Below, in pieces: positions 22,714 through 30,285 of a DNA stretch of 36,508 nt. The notes beneath the pieces are model-generated. The model worked only from the letters and a program-made list of their open reading frames with translations. It had not been told where the DNA came from and made no database searches. Origin of the DNA: Clostridia bacterium (GTDB lineage Bacteria > Bacillota > Clostridia > Oscillospirales > CAG-272); assembly GCA_017451485.1 (NCBI GenBank), contig JAFTOG010000043.1, forward strand, positions 1-36,508, read 5' to 3'. A program made the translations under genes and the position numbers. Position 1 is the stretch's first letter. The number at the start of each line of letters is the position of its first letter.

Positions 22714-23681
22714 ATTATCCAAAAAAGGTAACTCAAGCTGTAGCAGATGATTACGCAAGAAAGCGTCTTAACAGAGATTTGCTACGCACACAGAGACTTA
22801 AAGAGGTGTATGCTCTTTGCCCCGAAATTGAGAAGATAGATAAGGAATTGTCCAAGGTCATTTCCGAAATAACCTCTGCCATGTTTGGCAACAAGGAGGC
22901 AATCAAGGAAAAAATTGCACAGATAAGGGTAAACAATCTCGCCCTCCAGGAAAGGAGACGGGAGCTTCTCTTATCCAACGGCTTCAGTGCCGATTATACT
23001 GAGCCCCCCTATGAATGTAGTGAATGCTCTGACACAGGCTATAAAAACGGGAAGCTGTGCTCCTGCTACCGTAACGCCTTGATTTCCAGGGTATACGCCG
23101 AGACAGGATTTGGAAGACTGCTCGAAAGACAATCCTTTGAAAGCTTCAACTTAGATGCAATTGATGATGAGGAGGCAAAAAGCAGAGCCTCGGATATCTA
23201 CAGTATATTACTTAATTACGCAAATGATTTCAGCCTTTCAAAGGATCCTATGCTCCTGGTGGGAGGGACAGGTGTAGGTAAAACACATTTATCCTCAGCT
23301 GTTGCAAGGGTAGTTATTGAAAAGGGATATAATGTAGTTTATGACAGTGCCGAGGGAATCTTCCGTAAGATGGGAATGGAGAGATTAGCAGACCCCTACT
23401 CAAGCGAGGAGCCGGAATCCTGCAAATACTATGATTGCGACCTTTTAATCATAGATGATCTTGGCTCCGAGATGATAACCTCCTTCTCTGTTTCATGTCT
23501 GTACAACATTATTAATACAAGAATAAACAAGGGACTGCCTATTATAATCAGCACAAATAATACAGGCGAGGAAATACAAAAGAAATACGATGAAAGAATC
23601 GCCAGCCGTATTTTTGGCGAATTTCATATTCTTCTTTTCAAGGGCACTGACCAAAGAAGAAAAAAATTATCGAAAAAATAA
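22710..23681 (+). CDS. DnaC/DnaI-like helicase loader ATPase
   Basis: The 323-residue AAA+ protein has a coiled-coil-rich N-terminal domain (about 15-90), a four-Cys zinc site (Cys103, Cys106, Cys117, Cys119), Walker A GGTGVGKTH (185-193), Walker B LLIIDDLG (about 239-246), sensor I ISTNNT, and an arginine-finger-like ERIASRIFGEF. This is the layout of Firmicutes helicase loaders acting with DnaD. It overlaps the dnaD-type gene by 4 nt. The 9 nt after its stop lead straight into the rplJ promoter with no terminator. Confidence 0.9.
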   Translation: MNYPKKVTQAVADDYARKRLNRDLLRTQRLKEVYALCPEIEKIDKELSKVISEITSAMFGNKEAIKEKIAQIRVNNLALQERRRELLLSNGFSADYTEPPYECSECSDTGYKNGKLCSCYRNALISRVYAETGFGRLLERQSFESFNLDAIDDEEAKSRASDIYSILLNYANDFSLSKDPMLLVGGTGVGKTHLSSAVARVVIEKGYNVVYDSAEGIFRKMGMERLADPYSSEEPESCKYYDCDLLIIDDLGSEMITSFSVSCLYNIINTRINKGLPIIISTNNTGEEIQKKYDERIASRIFGEFHILLFKGTDQRRKKLSKK

Positions 23682-23690
23682 AAAAATATC

Positions 23691-23719
23691 TTGACAAAGC
23701 GGGGAACTTATGGTATAAT
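23691..23719 (+). promoter_or_regulatory. Promoter of rplJ-rplL
   Basis: Consensus TTGACA (23691-23696), 17 nt, TATAAT (23714-23719). Confidence 0.95.
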
Positions 23720-23724
23720 CTGTG

Positions 23725-23863
23725 CGTTATCCAAAGACAGCAGGTTTCGGTAATTGCGTAAGCTCCCTGCCGAGGAAAGATTAAATTGAATTTTCATCTT
23801 TTTTCGGCATGCATATTTTGCGTTGCCCGAAGAAAGATTTTTCTTTTTGTCGCTTTGGAAATA
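23725..23863 (+). promoter_or_regulatory. L10 leader, autoregulatory mRNA element
   Basis: The untranslated leader has the hallmark text of the ribosomal protein L10 leader: a CCAAAGACAGCAGG segment pairing across CTCCCTGCCGAGG and followed by AAAGATTAAAT. In Firmicutes, L10 or the L10(L12)4 complex binds this fold and shuts down its own operon. A second hairpin (TCGGCATGC...; AAAGATTTTTCTTT) follows before the RBS and could act in attenuation. Confidence 0.85.
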
Positions 23864-23882
23864 ATACAGGAGGTTGTGTTTT

Positions 23883-24398
23883 ATGCCAAGTAATTCAGTT
23901 CTTGAACAGAAGAAAGCCATAGTTGCTGACCTTGTTGAAAAGATCAAGAAGGCACAGAGCGGTGTTCTCGTTCAGTACCAGGGTATCACAGTAGACAATG
24001 ATACCAAAATGCGTGCAGCATTCCGTAAGGCAGGCGTTGACTACATGGTTATTAAGAATACTCTTATCGGCCGTGCATGTGACGAGGTTGGATACGGTGC
24101 TATCAAGAGCCAGCTTAACGGTATGAGTGCTATCGCCATCAGCTATGATGATCCGGTGGCTCCCGCTAAGATTGCTAAGGAGTACGCAGATAAGGTTGCT
24201 ACCTTTGAGATTAAGGGTGGTTTCCTTGACAATGCAGTTGTTGATGCTAACACTGTAAATGCTCTTGCAGAGATTCCCTCTAAGGAAGTTCTTATTGCAA
24301 GATTCTTGGGCAGCATCCAGGGTCCTATCCGTGGTCTTGCTGTTGGCTTGCAGGCGATCATCGACAAGGCAAATGGCGGCGAGGCTGCTGCCGAGTAA
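23883..24398 (+). CDS. rplJ: 50S ribosomal protein L10
   Basis: The 171-residue protein starts MPSNSVLEQKKAIVADLVEKIKKA, binds 23S rRNA at the stalk base, and its C-terminal helix (VGLQAIIDKANGG) anchors L7/L12 dimers. Start at 23883 is set by AGGAGG 8 nt upstream; an in-frame ATG at 23874 overlaps the RBS. It is followed by rplL after 86 nt, which contain a small GCGG/CCGC hairpin. Confidence 0.97.
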   Translation: MPSNSVLEQKKAIVADLVEKIKKAQSGVLVQYQGITVDNDTKMRAAFRKAGVDYMVIKNTLIGRACDEVGYGAIKSQLNGMSAIAISYDDPVAPAKIAKEYADKVATFEIKGGFLDNAVVDANTVNALAEIPSKEVLIARFLGSIQGPIRGLAVGLQAIIDKANGGEAAAE

Positions 24399-24484
24399 GG
24401 TCAGGTATTACCTTTGCGGCATGACCGCATAAAAGCCTAAAACATTAATTTTATAAATTTTATCTTTACATGGAGGATTTAATC

Positions 24485-24856
24485 ATGGCTAACGAAAAGA
24501 TTACACAGATGATCGAAGAGATCAAGTCACTTACAATACTCGAGCTCGCTGACCTCGTAAAGGCAGTTGAGGAAGAATTTGGCGTATCTGCTGCTCCTGT
24601 TGCAGTTGCAGGTGCTGCTGTTGCTGCTGCTCCCGTTGAGGAGAAGACAGAGTTTGATGTAGTTCTCGCTGAGGTAGGTGCATCCAAGCTCAATGTTATT
24701 AAGGTTGTTCGTGAGATCACAGGTCTCGGCCTTAAGGAAGCTAAGGAGCTCGTTGAGAGTGCTCCCAAGACACTTAAGGAGGCAGTTTCCAAGGAGACAG
24801 CTGAGGATCTTAAGAAGCAGCTCGAAGGCGCTGGCGCTAAGGTTGAAATCAAGTAA
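24485..24856 (+). CDS. rplL: 50S ribosomal protein L7/L12
   Basis: The 123-residue stalk protein has the N-terminal dimerisation helices ([21 protein letters not shown]), an Ala-rich hinge ([15 protein letters not shown]), and the factor-binding C-terminal domain ([20 protein letters not shown]). ATG at 24485 follows TGGAGG. The run of preferred codons fits high expression. A strong terminator follows. Confidence 0.98.
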   Translation: MANEKITQMIEEIKSLTILELADLVKAVEEEFGVSAAPVAVAGAAVAAAPVEEKTEFDVVLAEVGASKLNVIKVVREITGLGLKEAKELVESAPKTLKEAVSKETAEDLKKQLEGAGAKVEIK

Positions 24857-24874
24857 TTTTGGCTTAACACACCT

Positions 24875-24905
24875 AAAAAGACCGTTCGATGAACGGTCTT
24901 TTTTA
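24875..24905 (+). terminator. Terminator of rplJ-rplL
   Basis: AAAGACCGTTC-GAT-GAACGGTCTTT followed by TTT. Confidence 0.9.
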
Positions 24906-24967
24906 TTGTATTTTACAAATCCGGAATAGCTTGAAAAAGGCTGTTTTCGTAGATTCGTCGGGTAGGA

Positions 24968-25513
24968 TCAAAGGCTCTTAAGAATTGTATCCACATCGGA
25001 AATTTCCGCATCGTAGGTTTCCTTAAGATACTTAATACCGTAGTTGTAATCCTCCTCAGTAAAGGAGTCAGTAGCATCCTTAGCAACAACTACATCGTAT
25101 CCGTACTGATAAGCATCGGCTGAGGTATGACGAACACACATATGTGCGTGTAACCCTGTCATAATTACAGTATTCACTCCAAGCTCACGAAGCAAAAGAT
25201 CAAGGTCTGTCTGGAAGAATCCACTGTAACGACGCTTGGGAACTATGTAGTCTTTATCGCAAAGGTCAAGCTCCGGAATTACCTCCGCACCCTTTGTTCC
25301 CGCTATGGCATGGTCACCCCAGAATTTAAGCTCGTGGTCAATGCCTTTAATATGAGCATCATTGCAGAATATTACGGGTACTCCCTTCTCACGGCATCCC
25401 GCAAGAAGCTCCTTTGTCTTGGGAACTATTGCCAGACCCCTGTCGCACTTAAGTGCACCTGTAACAAAATCATTAAGCATATCAACCACCAAAACTGCAT
25501 ACTTTCTTTCCAT
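24968..25513 (-). CDS. pncA: Nicotinamidase (isochorismatase-fold hydrolase)
   Basis: The 181-residue enzyme would convert nicotinamide to nicotinate for NAD salvage. It has the Asp-Lys-Cys triad Asp11 (VVDMLNDF), Lys93 (VPKRRYSGF) and Cys126 (HAHMCVRHT), plus candidate metal ligands Asp52, His54, Glu61 and His68; an Asp-His-Glu-His site is known from the pneumococcal enzyme. The start at 25513 is favoured over 25519 because AAGGAGG then lies 8 nt upstream. Two palindromes at its promoter and the divergent niaR gene support nicotinamidase over other isochorismatase-fold activities. Confidence 0.85.
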   Translation of the reverse strand: MERKYAVLVVDMLNDFVTGALKCDRGLAIVPKTKELLAGCREKGVPVIFCNDAHIKGIDHELKFWGDHAIAGTKGAEVIPELDLCDKDYIVPKRRYSGFFQTDLDLLLRELGVNTVIMTGLHAHMCVRHTSADAYQYGYDVVVAKDATDSFTEEDYNYGIKYLKETYDAEISDVDTILKSL

Positions 25514-25532
25514 TTTCATTTCCTCCTTAATG

Positions 25533-25548
25533 TATACACTTGTGTATA
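25533..25548. promoter_or_regulatory. Candidate NiaR operator 1
   Basis: TATACAC-TT-GTGTATA, a perfect 16-bp palindrome between the -10 box and the RBS of the nicotinamidase gene. Confidence 0.7.
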
Positions 25549-25552
25549 GTTA

Positions 25553-25566
25553 TGTGTATATACACA
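25553..25566. promoter_or_regulatory. Candidate NiaR operator 2
   Basis: TGTGTATATACACA, a perfect palindrome next to the -10 box. It shares the TGTGTATA half-site with operator 1; centres lie about 19 bp apart, so two dimers could bind roughly the same face of the helix. Confidence 0.7.
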
Positions 25567-25567
25567 A

Positions 25568-25596
25568 ATTTTAGCATAAGAATATTCCAATGTCAA
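25568..25596 (-). promoter_or_regulatory. Promoter of the nicotinamidase gene
   Basis: Minus strand TTGACA (25591-25596), 17 nt, TAAAAT (25568-25573), followed at once by the two palindromes. Confidence 0.85.
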
Positions 25597-25607
25597 TAGA
25601 TTTTTCA

Positions 25608-25636
25608 TTGCATTTTTTATTTTTGTGTGATATACT
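25608..25636 (+). promoter_or_regulatory. Promoter of niaR
   Basis: TTGCAT (25608-25613), 17 nt, TATACT (25631-25636). No copy of the palindrome overlaps it, so niaR itself may escape strong autoregulation. Confidence 0.65.
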
Positions 25637-25700
25637 AAAATTGCACAGGCTACAGAGTCTGTTTTCGTAATTTTTGACTACTTATATTGAGGATAATACA

Positions 25701-26216
25701 ATGAACGGTGAAGAAAGAAGAAAAGCAATATTATTTAAGCTCAAAAACAGCATTTCCCCTATCAGTGCCAGTACGCTTGCAACAGATTTTTCGGTTACAA
25801 GACAGATAATTGTGGCTGACATTGCTCTTTTACGGGCTTCGGGAATACCTATCTCTGCTAAAAACCGTGGATATATTCTTGACGGCAAAAACGAAGGTCT
25901 TAGAAAAAGAATAGCAGTTAAGCACGGCAAGGAAGAGGTAAGCAACGAGTTTTATGCCATTGTGGATAACGGTGGTAAAATTATTGATGTTATTGTGGAG
26001 CATCCTGTATATGGAAGGATTTCCGCAGAGCTTAATATTTCCTCTCGATATGATGCCGATGAATTTGTAAAAAAAATAACTCAAGCGGGGGTAAATCCTC
26101 TTTCCCTGCTTACAGAAGGATTGCACATTCACACAATAGATGTAAAGGATGAAAACACCTTTAAGCGTATTACAGATAAGCTTTCGGAGCTTGGTATTCT
26201 TATTGAGTCAGATTAA
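25701..26216 (+). CDS. niaR: Niacin-responsive repressor NiaR
   Basis: The 171-residue protein has an N-terminal HTH_11 winged helix (KAILFKLKNSISPISASTLATDFSVTRQIIVADI) and the 3H domain named for its histidines, here His75 (KHGKEEV, with Glu79), His101 (VEHPVYGRI) and His142/His144 (GLHIHTI). These match the metal and nicotinate site of the family. NiaR represses niacin uptake and salvage genes when nicotinate is present. The ATG at 25701 has GAGG 8 nt upstream; a TTG 27 nt earlier is in frame but has no RBS. It is divergent from its probable target, the nicotinamidase gene. Confidence 0.92.
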   Translation: MNGEERRKAILFKLKNSISPISASTLATDFSVTRQIIVADIALLRASGIPISAKNRGYILDGKNEGLRKRIAVKHGKEEVSNEFYAIVDNGGKIIDVIVEHPVYGRISAELNISSRYDADEFVKKITQAGVNPLSLLTEGLHIHTIDVKDENTFKRITDKLSELGILIESD

Positions 26217-26220
26217 ATAA

Positions 26221-26277
26221 AAAAATCCGATTTGGAGTTATGTACTACATATCAATGCTCCAAATCGGATTTTTTTT
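26221..26277. terminator. Bidirectional terminator
   Basis: A 17-bp stem (core ATCCGATTTGGAG/CTCCAAATCGGAT) with A/T runs on both sides, shared by convergent niaR and the lipid kinase gene. Confidence 0.9.
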
Positions 26278-26284
26278 ACATATT

Positions 26285-27181
26285 TTATTCTAAATAAAGA
26301 TTTATTGCACTGGGAATAACCCTGATATTCACCTCTGTATCGGCAAATATTTCGCCGTCGGCACAGACACTCTTACAGCCCTCTATCTTGACACCAACGC
26401 ATTTTTTGTAGATAACGAAATCCTTAAACTTGTCCTTTATTTCATCCTTTTCCAAATCTACATGCTCACCCTTCTTATAATCTCCAACAAGATTAACGAA
26501 GGTTTTTGTGCTTACATTTTTAACTATGTAAAGGTCAAGCAATCCGTCGTTTACCAAGGCTGTGGGAGCAAGCTTAAAGCCTCCACCGTACCAGTTGGCA
26601 TTAGCAACAGCGATAAGAAGCATCTTATCCTCAATTACCTCAGATGTTCCGTCTGCGTAGTCGATGGTAACTGTTGCATCCATAGCCTTTTTGTGAAGGA
26701 GCTCTCCAACTACACCGAAGATATATGCCATTTTTCCCGATACAAGAGGGACCTTTTTAATCTTTGCTGCACGGCGTACAACCTCACAGTCAAAGCCCAT
26801 ATTAATTACATTTATACCGTATCTGTCGTTGAACTTCATAACATCGACAGCTACCTCTCCCTTGATCCCCTCAAAGGAACGCACAAAATCGTTTCCACTG
26901 CCGACCGGCACTATCTTAATCTGTGCCGTATCGTTACACCCACTCTTCATAAGGGCATTTACAGCTCTGAAAACGGTACCGTCTCCACCGTATACGGTAA
27001 ATCTGGTATCGGGGGTTTCCTTACAGGTATTGATTATAAATTCAGTAGCATCCTCAGGAGATTTTGACATATAGACATAATTGCTGGAGTCTATATTCTC
27101 CTTCATCTTCTTTGCCATTCCCTTACCTGCCAGGGGGTTGAAGATATGCATTATTTTCTTTATTTTAGTCTTTGTTTCCAT
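26285..27181 (-). CDS. Diacylglycerol/lipid kinase (YegS/BmrU family)
   Basis: The 298-residue protein has the kinase core NPLAGKG (15-21), the nucleotide-binding VYGGDGTVFRAVN (63-75), VPVGSGNDFVRSF, and the C-terminal ADGEIF beta segment, matching the DagK/YegS fold. Such enzymes phosphorylate diacylglycerol or other lipids at the membrane face. The start at 27181 is chosen because GGTGA precedes it and the longer frame would begin inside the upstream esterase gene. It lies 10 nt behind the esterase in the same operon. Confidence 0.88.
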   Translation of the reverse strand: METKTKIKKIMHIFNPLAGKGMAKKMKENIDSSNYVYMSKSPEDATEFIINTCKETPDTRFTVYGGDGTVFRAVNALMKSGCNDTAQIKIVPVGSGNDFVRSFEGIKGEVAVDVMKFNDRYGINVINMGFDCEVVRRAAKIKKVPLVSGKMAYIFGVVGELLHKKAMDATVTIDYADGTSEVIEDKMLLIAVANANWYGGGFKLAPTALVNDGLLDLYIVKNVSTKTFVNLVGDYKKGEHVDLEKDEIKDKFKDFVIYKKCVGVKIEGCKSVCADGEIFADTEVNIRVIPSAINLYLE

Positions 27182-27191
27182 GGAAGTCACC

Positions 27192-27845
27192 TTACTTTTC
27201 AGAATTGGCAAGCCAGTGTATGAGGTCTGTCTCTTCAAATGCTCTGTCCCAGCAGTTATGGTCTAAATCATCATAGGCTATAAAGTCTACATTTCCACCC
27301 TGTGCCTTAATTGCATTCACCATAAGCTCGGAATACGCAAATGGAACTGTGCTGTCCCGTCTGCCGTGGTATACTCTTATAGGGAGCTTGGCAAGAGCCC
27401 ATGCACGCCAACTCATTCCACCGGAGCAAATAGGAGCTATAGCCGAAAACATATTGGGAACCTGCATAGCAATCTCCCAAGTGCCGAAGCCACCCATACT
27501 GATTCCACAAAGGGAAATTTTATCCTTATCTGCATTGTATTTCTCTGCCACTTCATTGATGAGGTCGATAACATCCCACTTAAAATCGTACCATGTATAA
27601 TTATGAGGACACTGCGGAGAAAGTGTAATCACCCTCTCGCCGTTATAGTCCTGATTATTGCAAAACAGCTTAGGAACGCAGTATACCTTCAGCTTATTTA
27701 TATCATCGCCTCTCTCTCCGGCACCGTGAAGAAACACGATAAGAGGAAGCCTTTCATCCTTCGAAAAATTTGCGGGAGTAGTTACTATGTAGTTAAGCTT
27801 ATCGGAAAGCTTACTGTCTATGCTCTTAATAAGTTCGTATACCAT
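27192..27845 (-). CDS. Alpha/beta hydrolase, carboxylesterase type
   Basis: The 217-residue cytoplasmic hydrolase has Ser116 in the nucleophile elbow (CGISMGGFG), Asp164 (HGRRDSTVP) and His196 (DLDHNCW) as catalytic triad, with oxyanion text FLHGAGERGDD (about 38-49). The pattern matches the dienelactone hydrolase/PHB depolymerase-like esterases often seen with carbohydrate esters. The ATG at 27845 has CGGAGG 6 nt upstream. It heads an operon with the lipid kinase. Confidence 0.88.
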   Translation of the reverse strand: MVYELIKSIDSKLSDKLNYIVTTPANFSKDERLPLIVFLHGAGERGDDINKLKVYCVPKLFCNNQDYNGERVITLSPQCPHNYTWYDFKWDVIDLINEVAEKYNADKDKISLCGISMGGFGTWEIAMQVPNMFSAIAPICSGGMSWRAWALAKLPIRVYHGRRDSTVPFAYSELMVNAIKAQGGNVDFIAYDDLDHNCWDRAFEETDLIHWLANSEK

Positions 27846-27887
27846 ATTAACCTCCGTATACATCATTTTGAATATTCATACACAATA

Positions 27888-27916
27888 ATTTTAGCATATT
27901 GTCGTTGATTTGTCAA
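27888..27916 (-). promoter_or_regulatory. Promoter of the esterase-lipid kinase operon
   Basis: Minus strand TTGACA (27911-27916), 17 nt, TAAAAT (27888-27893). Between -10 and RBS there is TGTGTAT and ATGTATAC text reminiscent of the NiaR half-site, but no clean palindrome. Confidence 0.85.
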
Positions 27917-27951
27917 TAATATATGAATACATAAAGTTACCAAGATACAAC

Positions 27952-27997
27952 AAAAGCCGAATAATACTCCATTTGCGGGAATATTATTCAGCTTTTT
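27952..27997. terminator. Terminator of the coaX-ECF operon
   Basis: A 15-bp stem AAAAGCCGAATAATA (27952-27966) with TATTATTCAGCTTTT, with A/T runs. It abuts the ECF gene stop codon. Confidence 0.8.
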
Positions 27998-27998
27998 G

Positions 27999-28583
27999 TT
28001 AATTTTTCTTTTTGATATTTATAATTCTGAGAATAGCCGGACTGAGAATTATATTGAACAAAAGCTCAAATACAAAGTTCAAGCCCACAAAGAAAATAAT
28101 GAGATAAGCACCCACACTCATTCCCTCGGTAACTGCTCCGCCGTTTACGGTATCCATAAAGAATATAAGACATCCTAAAAGAAATATTCCGGTATTTACA
28201 ACAGGGCATACAACAGCACTTACAATAACTGCCAGATAACGGTTAAACCTCTCCAGAAGCTTATATACCAGTCCTGCTAAAAGACCTGCCATAATTCCCT
28301 TAACCAATACTGTTATAACCGTACCGGGTACGCTAAGTCCAAACCAGAATGCCGCATCAGCCGTTATAAAGAATATAATTCCCGACACTCCACCCAGCCA
28401 TGCACCCGCAATTGGTCCACACAATGCAGAGCCAAGAACAACGGGTATCAGCGTAAGTGAAATGGAGGCTAATCCGCCTATTTTAATAAATCCTCCAAAA
28501 TAAGCCAGAATTGCCGTAAGTGCCGTCAGCAGTGCCAATAGCACAAGCCTCTCTGTCTGCAGCCTACTTTTGCTTGTTTTCAT
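27999..28583 (-). CDS. ECF transporter S component, probably pantothenate (PanT-like)
   Basis: The 194-residue integral membrane protein has about six hydrophobic helices beginning LVLLALLTALTAILAYFGGFIKIG and the early cytoplasmic RLQTERL segment. The LTALTAILAY with PVVLGSALCGPIAGAWLGGVSGI pattern fits vitamin-binding S components, which work with the shared EcfA/A'/T module encoded elsewhere. It follows coaX by 77 nt, and pairing with pantothenate kinase is the main reason to propose pantothenate as substrate. RBS AAGGAGG 6 nt upstream. The gap contains a CCGT-GAAA-ACGG hairpin but no convincing promoter. Confidence 0.8.
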   Translation of the reverse strand: MKTSKSRLQTERLVLLALLTALTAILAYFGGFIKIGGLASISLTLIPVVLGSALCGPIAGAWLGGVSGIIFFITADAAFWFGLSVPGTVITVLVKGIMAGLLAGLVYKLLERFNRYLAVIVSAVVCPVVNTGIFLLGCLIFFMDTVNGGAVTEGMSVGAYLIIFFVGLNFVFELLFNIILSPAILRIINIKKKN

Positions 28584-28660
28584 AAAATCCTCCTTGCTGT
28601 CGTCCTCTTATAAGGTACAACGCATATATAATTTATACTATCCGTTTTCACGGTAATATA

Positions 28661-29440
28661 CTAATTACAATTATCCGGGTTATTTTTTCTATAGATAAAA
28701 TTCAGGCCCTTGAGAACAAGATGCTCATCCACTTGCATTTTATGATTACAGTACGGAGCAACAAAGGAGGATACCTCTCCGGTTACACATATATAAGGTA
28801 TTTCTCCCTGCTCCTCTATTACCCTGTCTATCATACCGTCTATCATACTTGCATTGCCGTAAATTGCCCCGGAACGCATACTGTCTGCTGTATTTTTGCC
28901 AATAACATGACTTGGAGCATCAAGGCTGATTTTGGGGAGCTGTGCCGTTCCATCTGCAAGGGCGTTAAGCCCCATCAGAACTCCGGGCATAATGGAAGCA
29001 CCGACAAATGCACCCTTTTTATCAACATAGGTAAATTTGGTAACGGTATCTATATCAATTATAAGGCACGGGCATCCGTAAATACGGCTTCCTGCCACTG
29101 CCTCGGCAATAAGGTCAGCCCCCACCGATGACGGAATATCGCATTGAATGGAAATGCCGCTTTTTACACCCGGTCCAACAAAAAGAGCATCAACATTGAA
29201 TACGAGCCTTATGGCGTTCCGTATAGCTGAATTTACGGGTGGAACTACGGATGAGACTATGGCTCCATCTATACTGCCTCTATCAATACCGTAAAGCTCA
29301 AGGATATTTAATATACTGATGGCATATTCATCAGCTGTTTTCTGACGGTCTGTGGATATACGGGATGAAAACCTCAGCTTATCTCCAACAAATCCTCCAA
29401 CAGTTATGGCACTGTTACCTATATCAACCGTAAGTATCAT
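28661..29440 (-). CDS. coaX: Type III pantothenate kinase, divergent
   Basis: The 259-residue protein catalyses the first step of coenzyme A synthesis in the CoaX family. It has phosphate-1 motif DIGNS (6-10), TADEYA, GPGVKSGISI (89-98), GADLIAEAVAG (107-117, with the catalytic Asp109), and the SMRSGAIYGNASMIDG C-terminal motif. Two changes stand out: the usual D-x-GTAT phosphate-2 motif is DIDTVTK (129-135), with Asp replacing the conserved Gly, and GADR is GADL. It may have altered kinetics. GGGG-type RBS upstream. It is first in an operon with the ECF S component. Confidence 0.85.
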   Translation of the reverse strand: MILTVDIGNSAITVGGFVGDKLRFSSRISTDRQKTADEYAISILNILELYGIDRGSIDGAIVSSVVPPVNSAIRNAIRLVFNVDALFVGPGVKSGISIQCDIPSSVGADLIAEAVAGSRIYGCPCLIIDIDTVTKFTYVDKKGAFVGASIMPGVLMGLNALADGTAQLPKISLDAPSHVIGKNTADSMRSGAIYGNASMIDGMIDRVIEEQGEIPYICVTGEVSSFVAPYCNHKMQVDEHLVLKGLNFIYRKNNPDNCN

Positions 29441-29467
29441 GATATCCCCTCGCTTTCCTATTATATT

Positions 29468-29496
29468 ATTTTACCACATATAATCACTAAAATCAA
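29468..29496 (-). promoter_or_regulatory. Promoter of coaX
   Basis: Minus strand TTGATT (29491-29496), 17 nt, TAAAAT (29468-29473). Confidence 0.75.
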
Positions 29497-29526
29497 GTGT
29501 CCGGAATTAAAATCGGCATAAGCGTA

Positions 29527-29556
29527 AAAATCGCAGGACAGTAAGCCCTGCGATTT
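29527..29556 (-). terminator. Terminator of pduL
   Basis: AAATCGCAGG(G) stem closed by an 8-nt loop, with a T-run on the minus strand directly after the pduL stop. Confidence 0.85.
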
Positions 29557-29569
29557 CTATTTATGTATA

Positions 29570-30142
29570 TTACTTAATAATTTCACCGTAGCAAACACCA
29601 AAGGCACAAGCAGCATTAGACTCATCTGTGTCTATATGCATAGCAGCACTGAAGTTGGGGTGTACTCTTACTACAACATCATCAAAGATTGTTGTTCTCT
29701 CAGATGTAACCTTCACCTTTACAATTTCCTTATCGGAAACACCTGCTGCCTCTGCCTCTGCAGGTGTAAAGTGGATGTGTCTCTTAGCGATGATAACGCC
29801 CTCGGAAAGCTCAACCTCTCCACAGGGACCAACGAGCTTACAAGCTCCGGAGCCTGCAACATCTCCACTCTCTCTTACAGGAGCTGTAACACCAAGTGTA
29901 CGAGCATCAGTAAAGGAGATCTCAACCTGGGATGCCTTTCTTGCAGGGCCAAGCACGATTACTCTGTCTATTTTGTTCTTAGGTCCTACGATGCATACTC
30001 TCTCCTCGCAAGCAAACTGACCGGGCTGGCTAAGGTCCTTCTTAAATGTAAGCTTATGACCTGCACCGAACAATACCTCAATATGCTCATCAGTAAGGTG
30101 AACATGGCGGGCACTTGTTTCAACAATTACCTTGTTACTCAT
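29570..30142 (-). CDS. pduL: PduL-family phosphate acyltransferase
   Basis: The 190-residue enzyme exchanges CoA and phosphate on acetyl or propionyl groups, linking acyl-CoA to ATP formation by acetate or propionate kinase. It has the PduL histidine motifs SARHVHLT (10-17), AKRHIHFT (about 118-125) and VRVHPNFSAAMHIDTDE (about 158-174), which hold the zinc ions. The N-terminus begins directly with the catalytic domain, without the amphipathic encapsulation peptide of microcompartment versions, and no shell proteins are nearby, so a soluble fermentative role is likely. RBS ATGGAGG. Monocistronic between its promoter and terminator. Confidence 0.92.
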   Translation of the reverse strand: MSNKVIVETSARHVHLTDEHIEVLFGAGHKLTFKKDLSQPGQFACEERVCIVGPKNKIDRVIVLGPARKASQVEISFTDARTLGVTAPVRESGDVAGSGACKLVGPCGEVELSEGVIIAKRHIHFTPAEAEAAGVSDKEIVKVKVTSERTTIFDDVVVRVHPNFSAAMHIDTDESNAACAFGVCYGEIIK

Positions 30143-30180
30143 AATGAATCCTCCATAATATCTAAATTTTCAACAAATAT

Positions 30181-30209
30181 ATAATAACACATTTTTTCCA
30201 ATATGTAAA
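30181..30209 (-). promoter_or_regulatory. Promoter of pduL
   Basis: Minus strand TTTACA (30204-30209), 17 nt, TATTAT (30181-30186). Confidence 0.65.
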
Positions 30210-30237
30210 TATAAAAAGTAAATTTTATACAAATAAG

Positions 30238-30266
30238 TTGACAAGCAGTACTTTAGGATGTATAAT
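30238..30266 (+). promoter_or_regulatory. Promoter of the pyridoxal kinase gene
   Basis: TTGACA (30238-30243), 17 nt, TATAAT (30261-30266). Confidence 0.9.
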
Positions 30267-30285
30267 TACCACGAGGTGAATTTTA

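Noticed and set aside
26462..27067. 201-residue plus-strand frame
   Set aside because: Antisense shadow of the lipid kinase gene, whose catalytic motifs are clear.
29636..30184. 182-residue plus-strand frame
   Set aside because: Antisense shadow of pduL.
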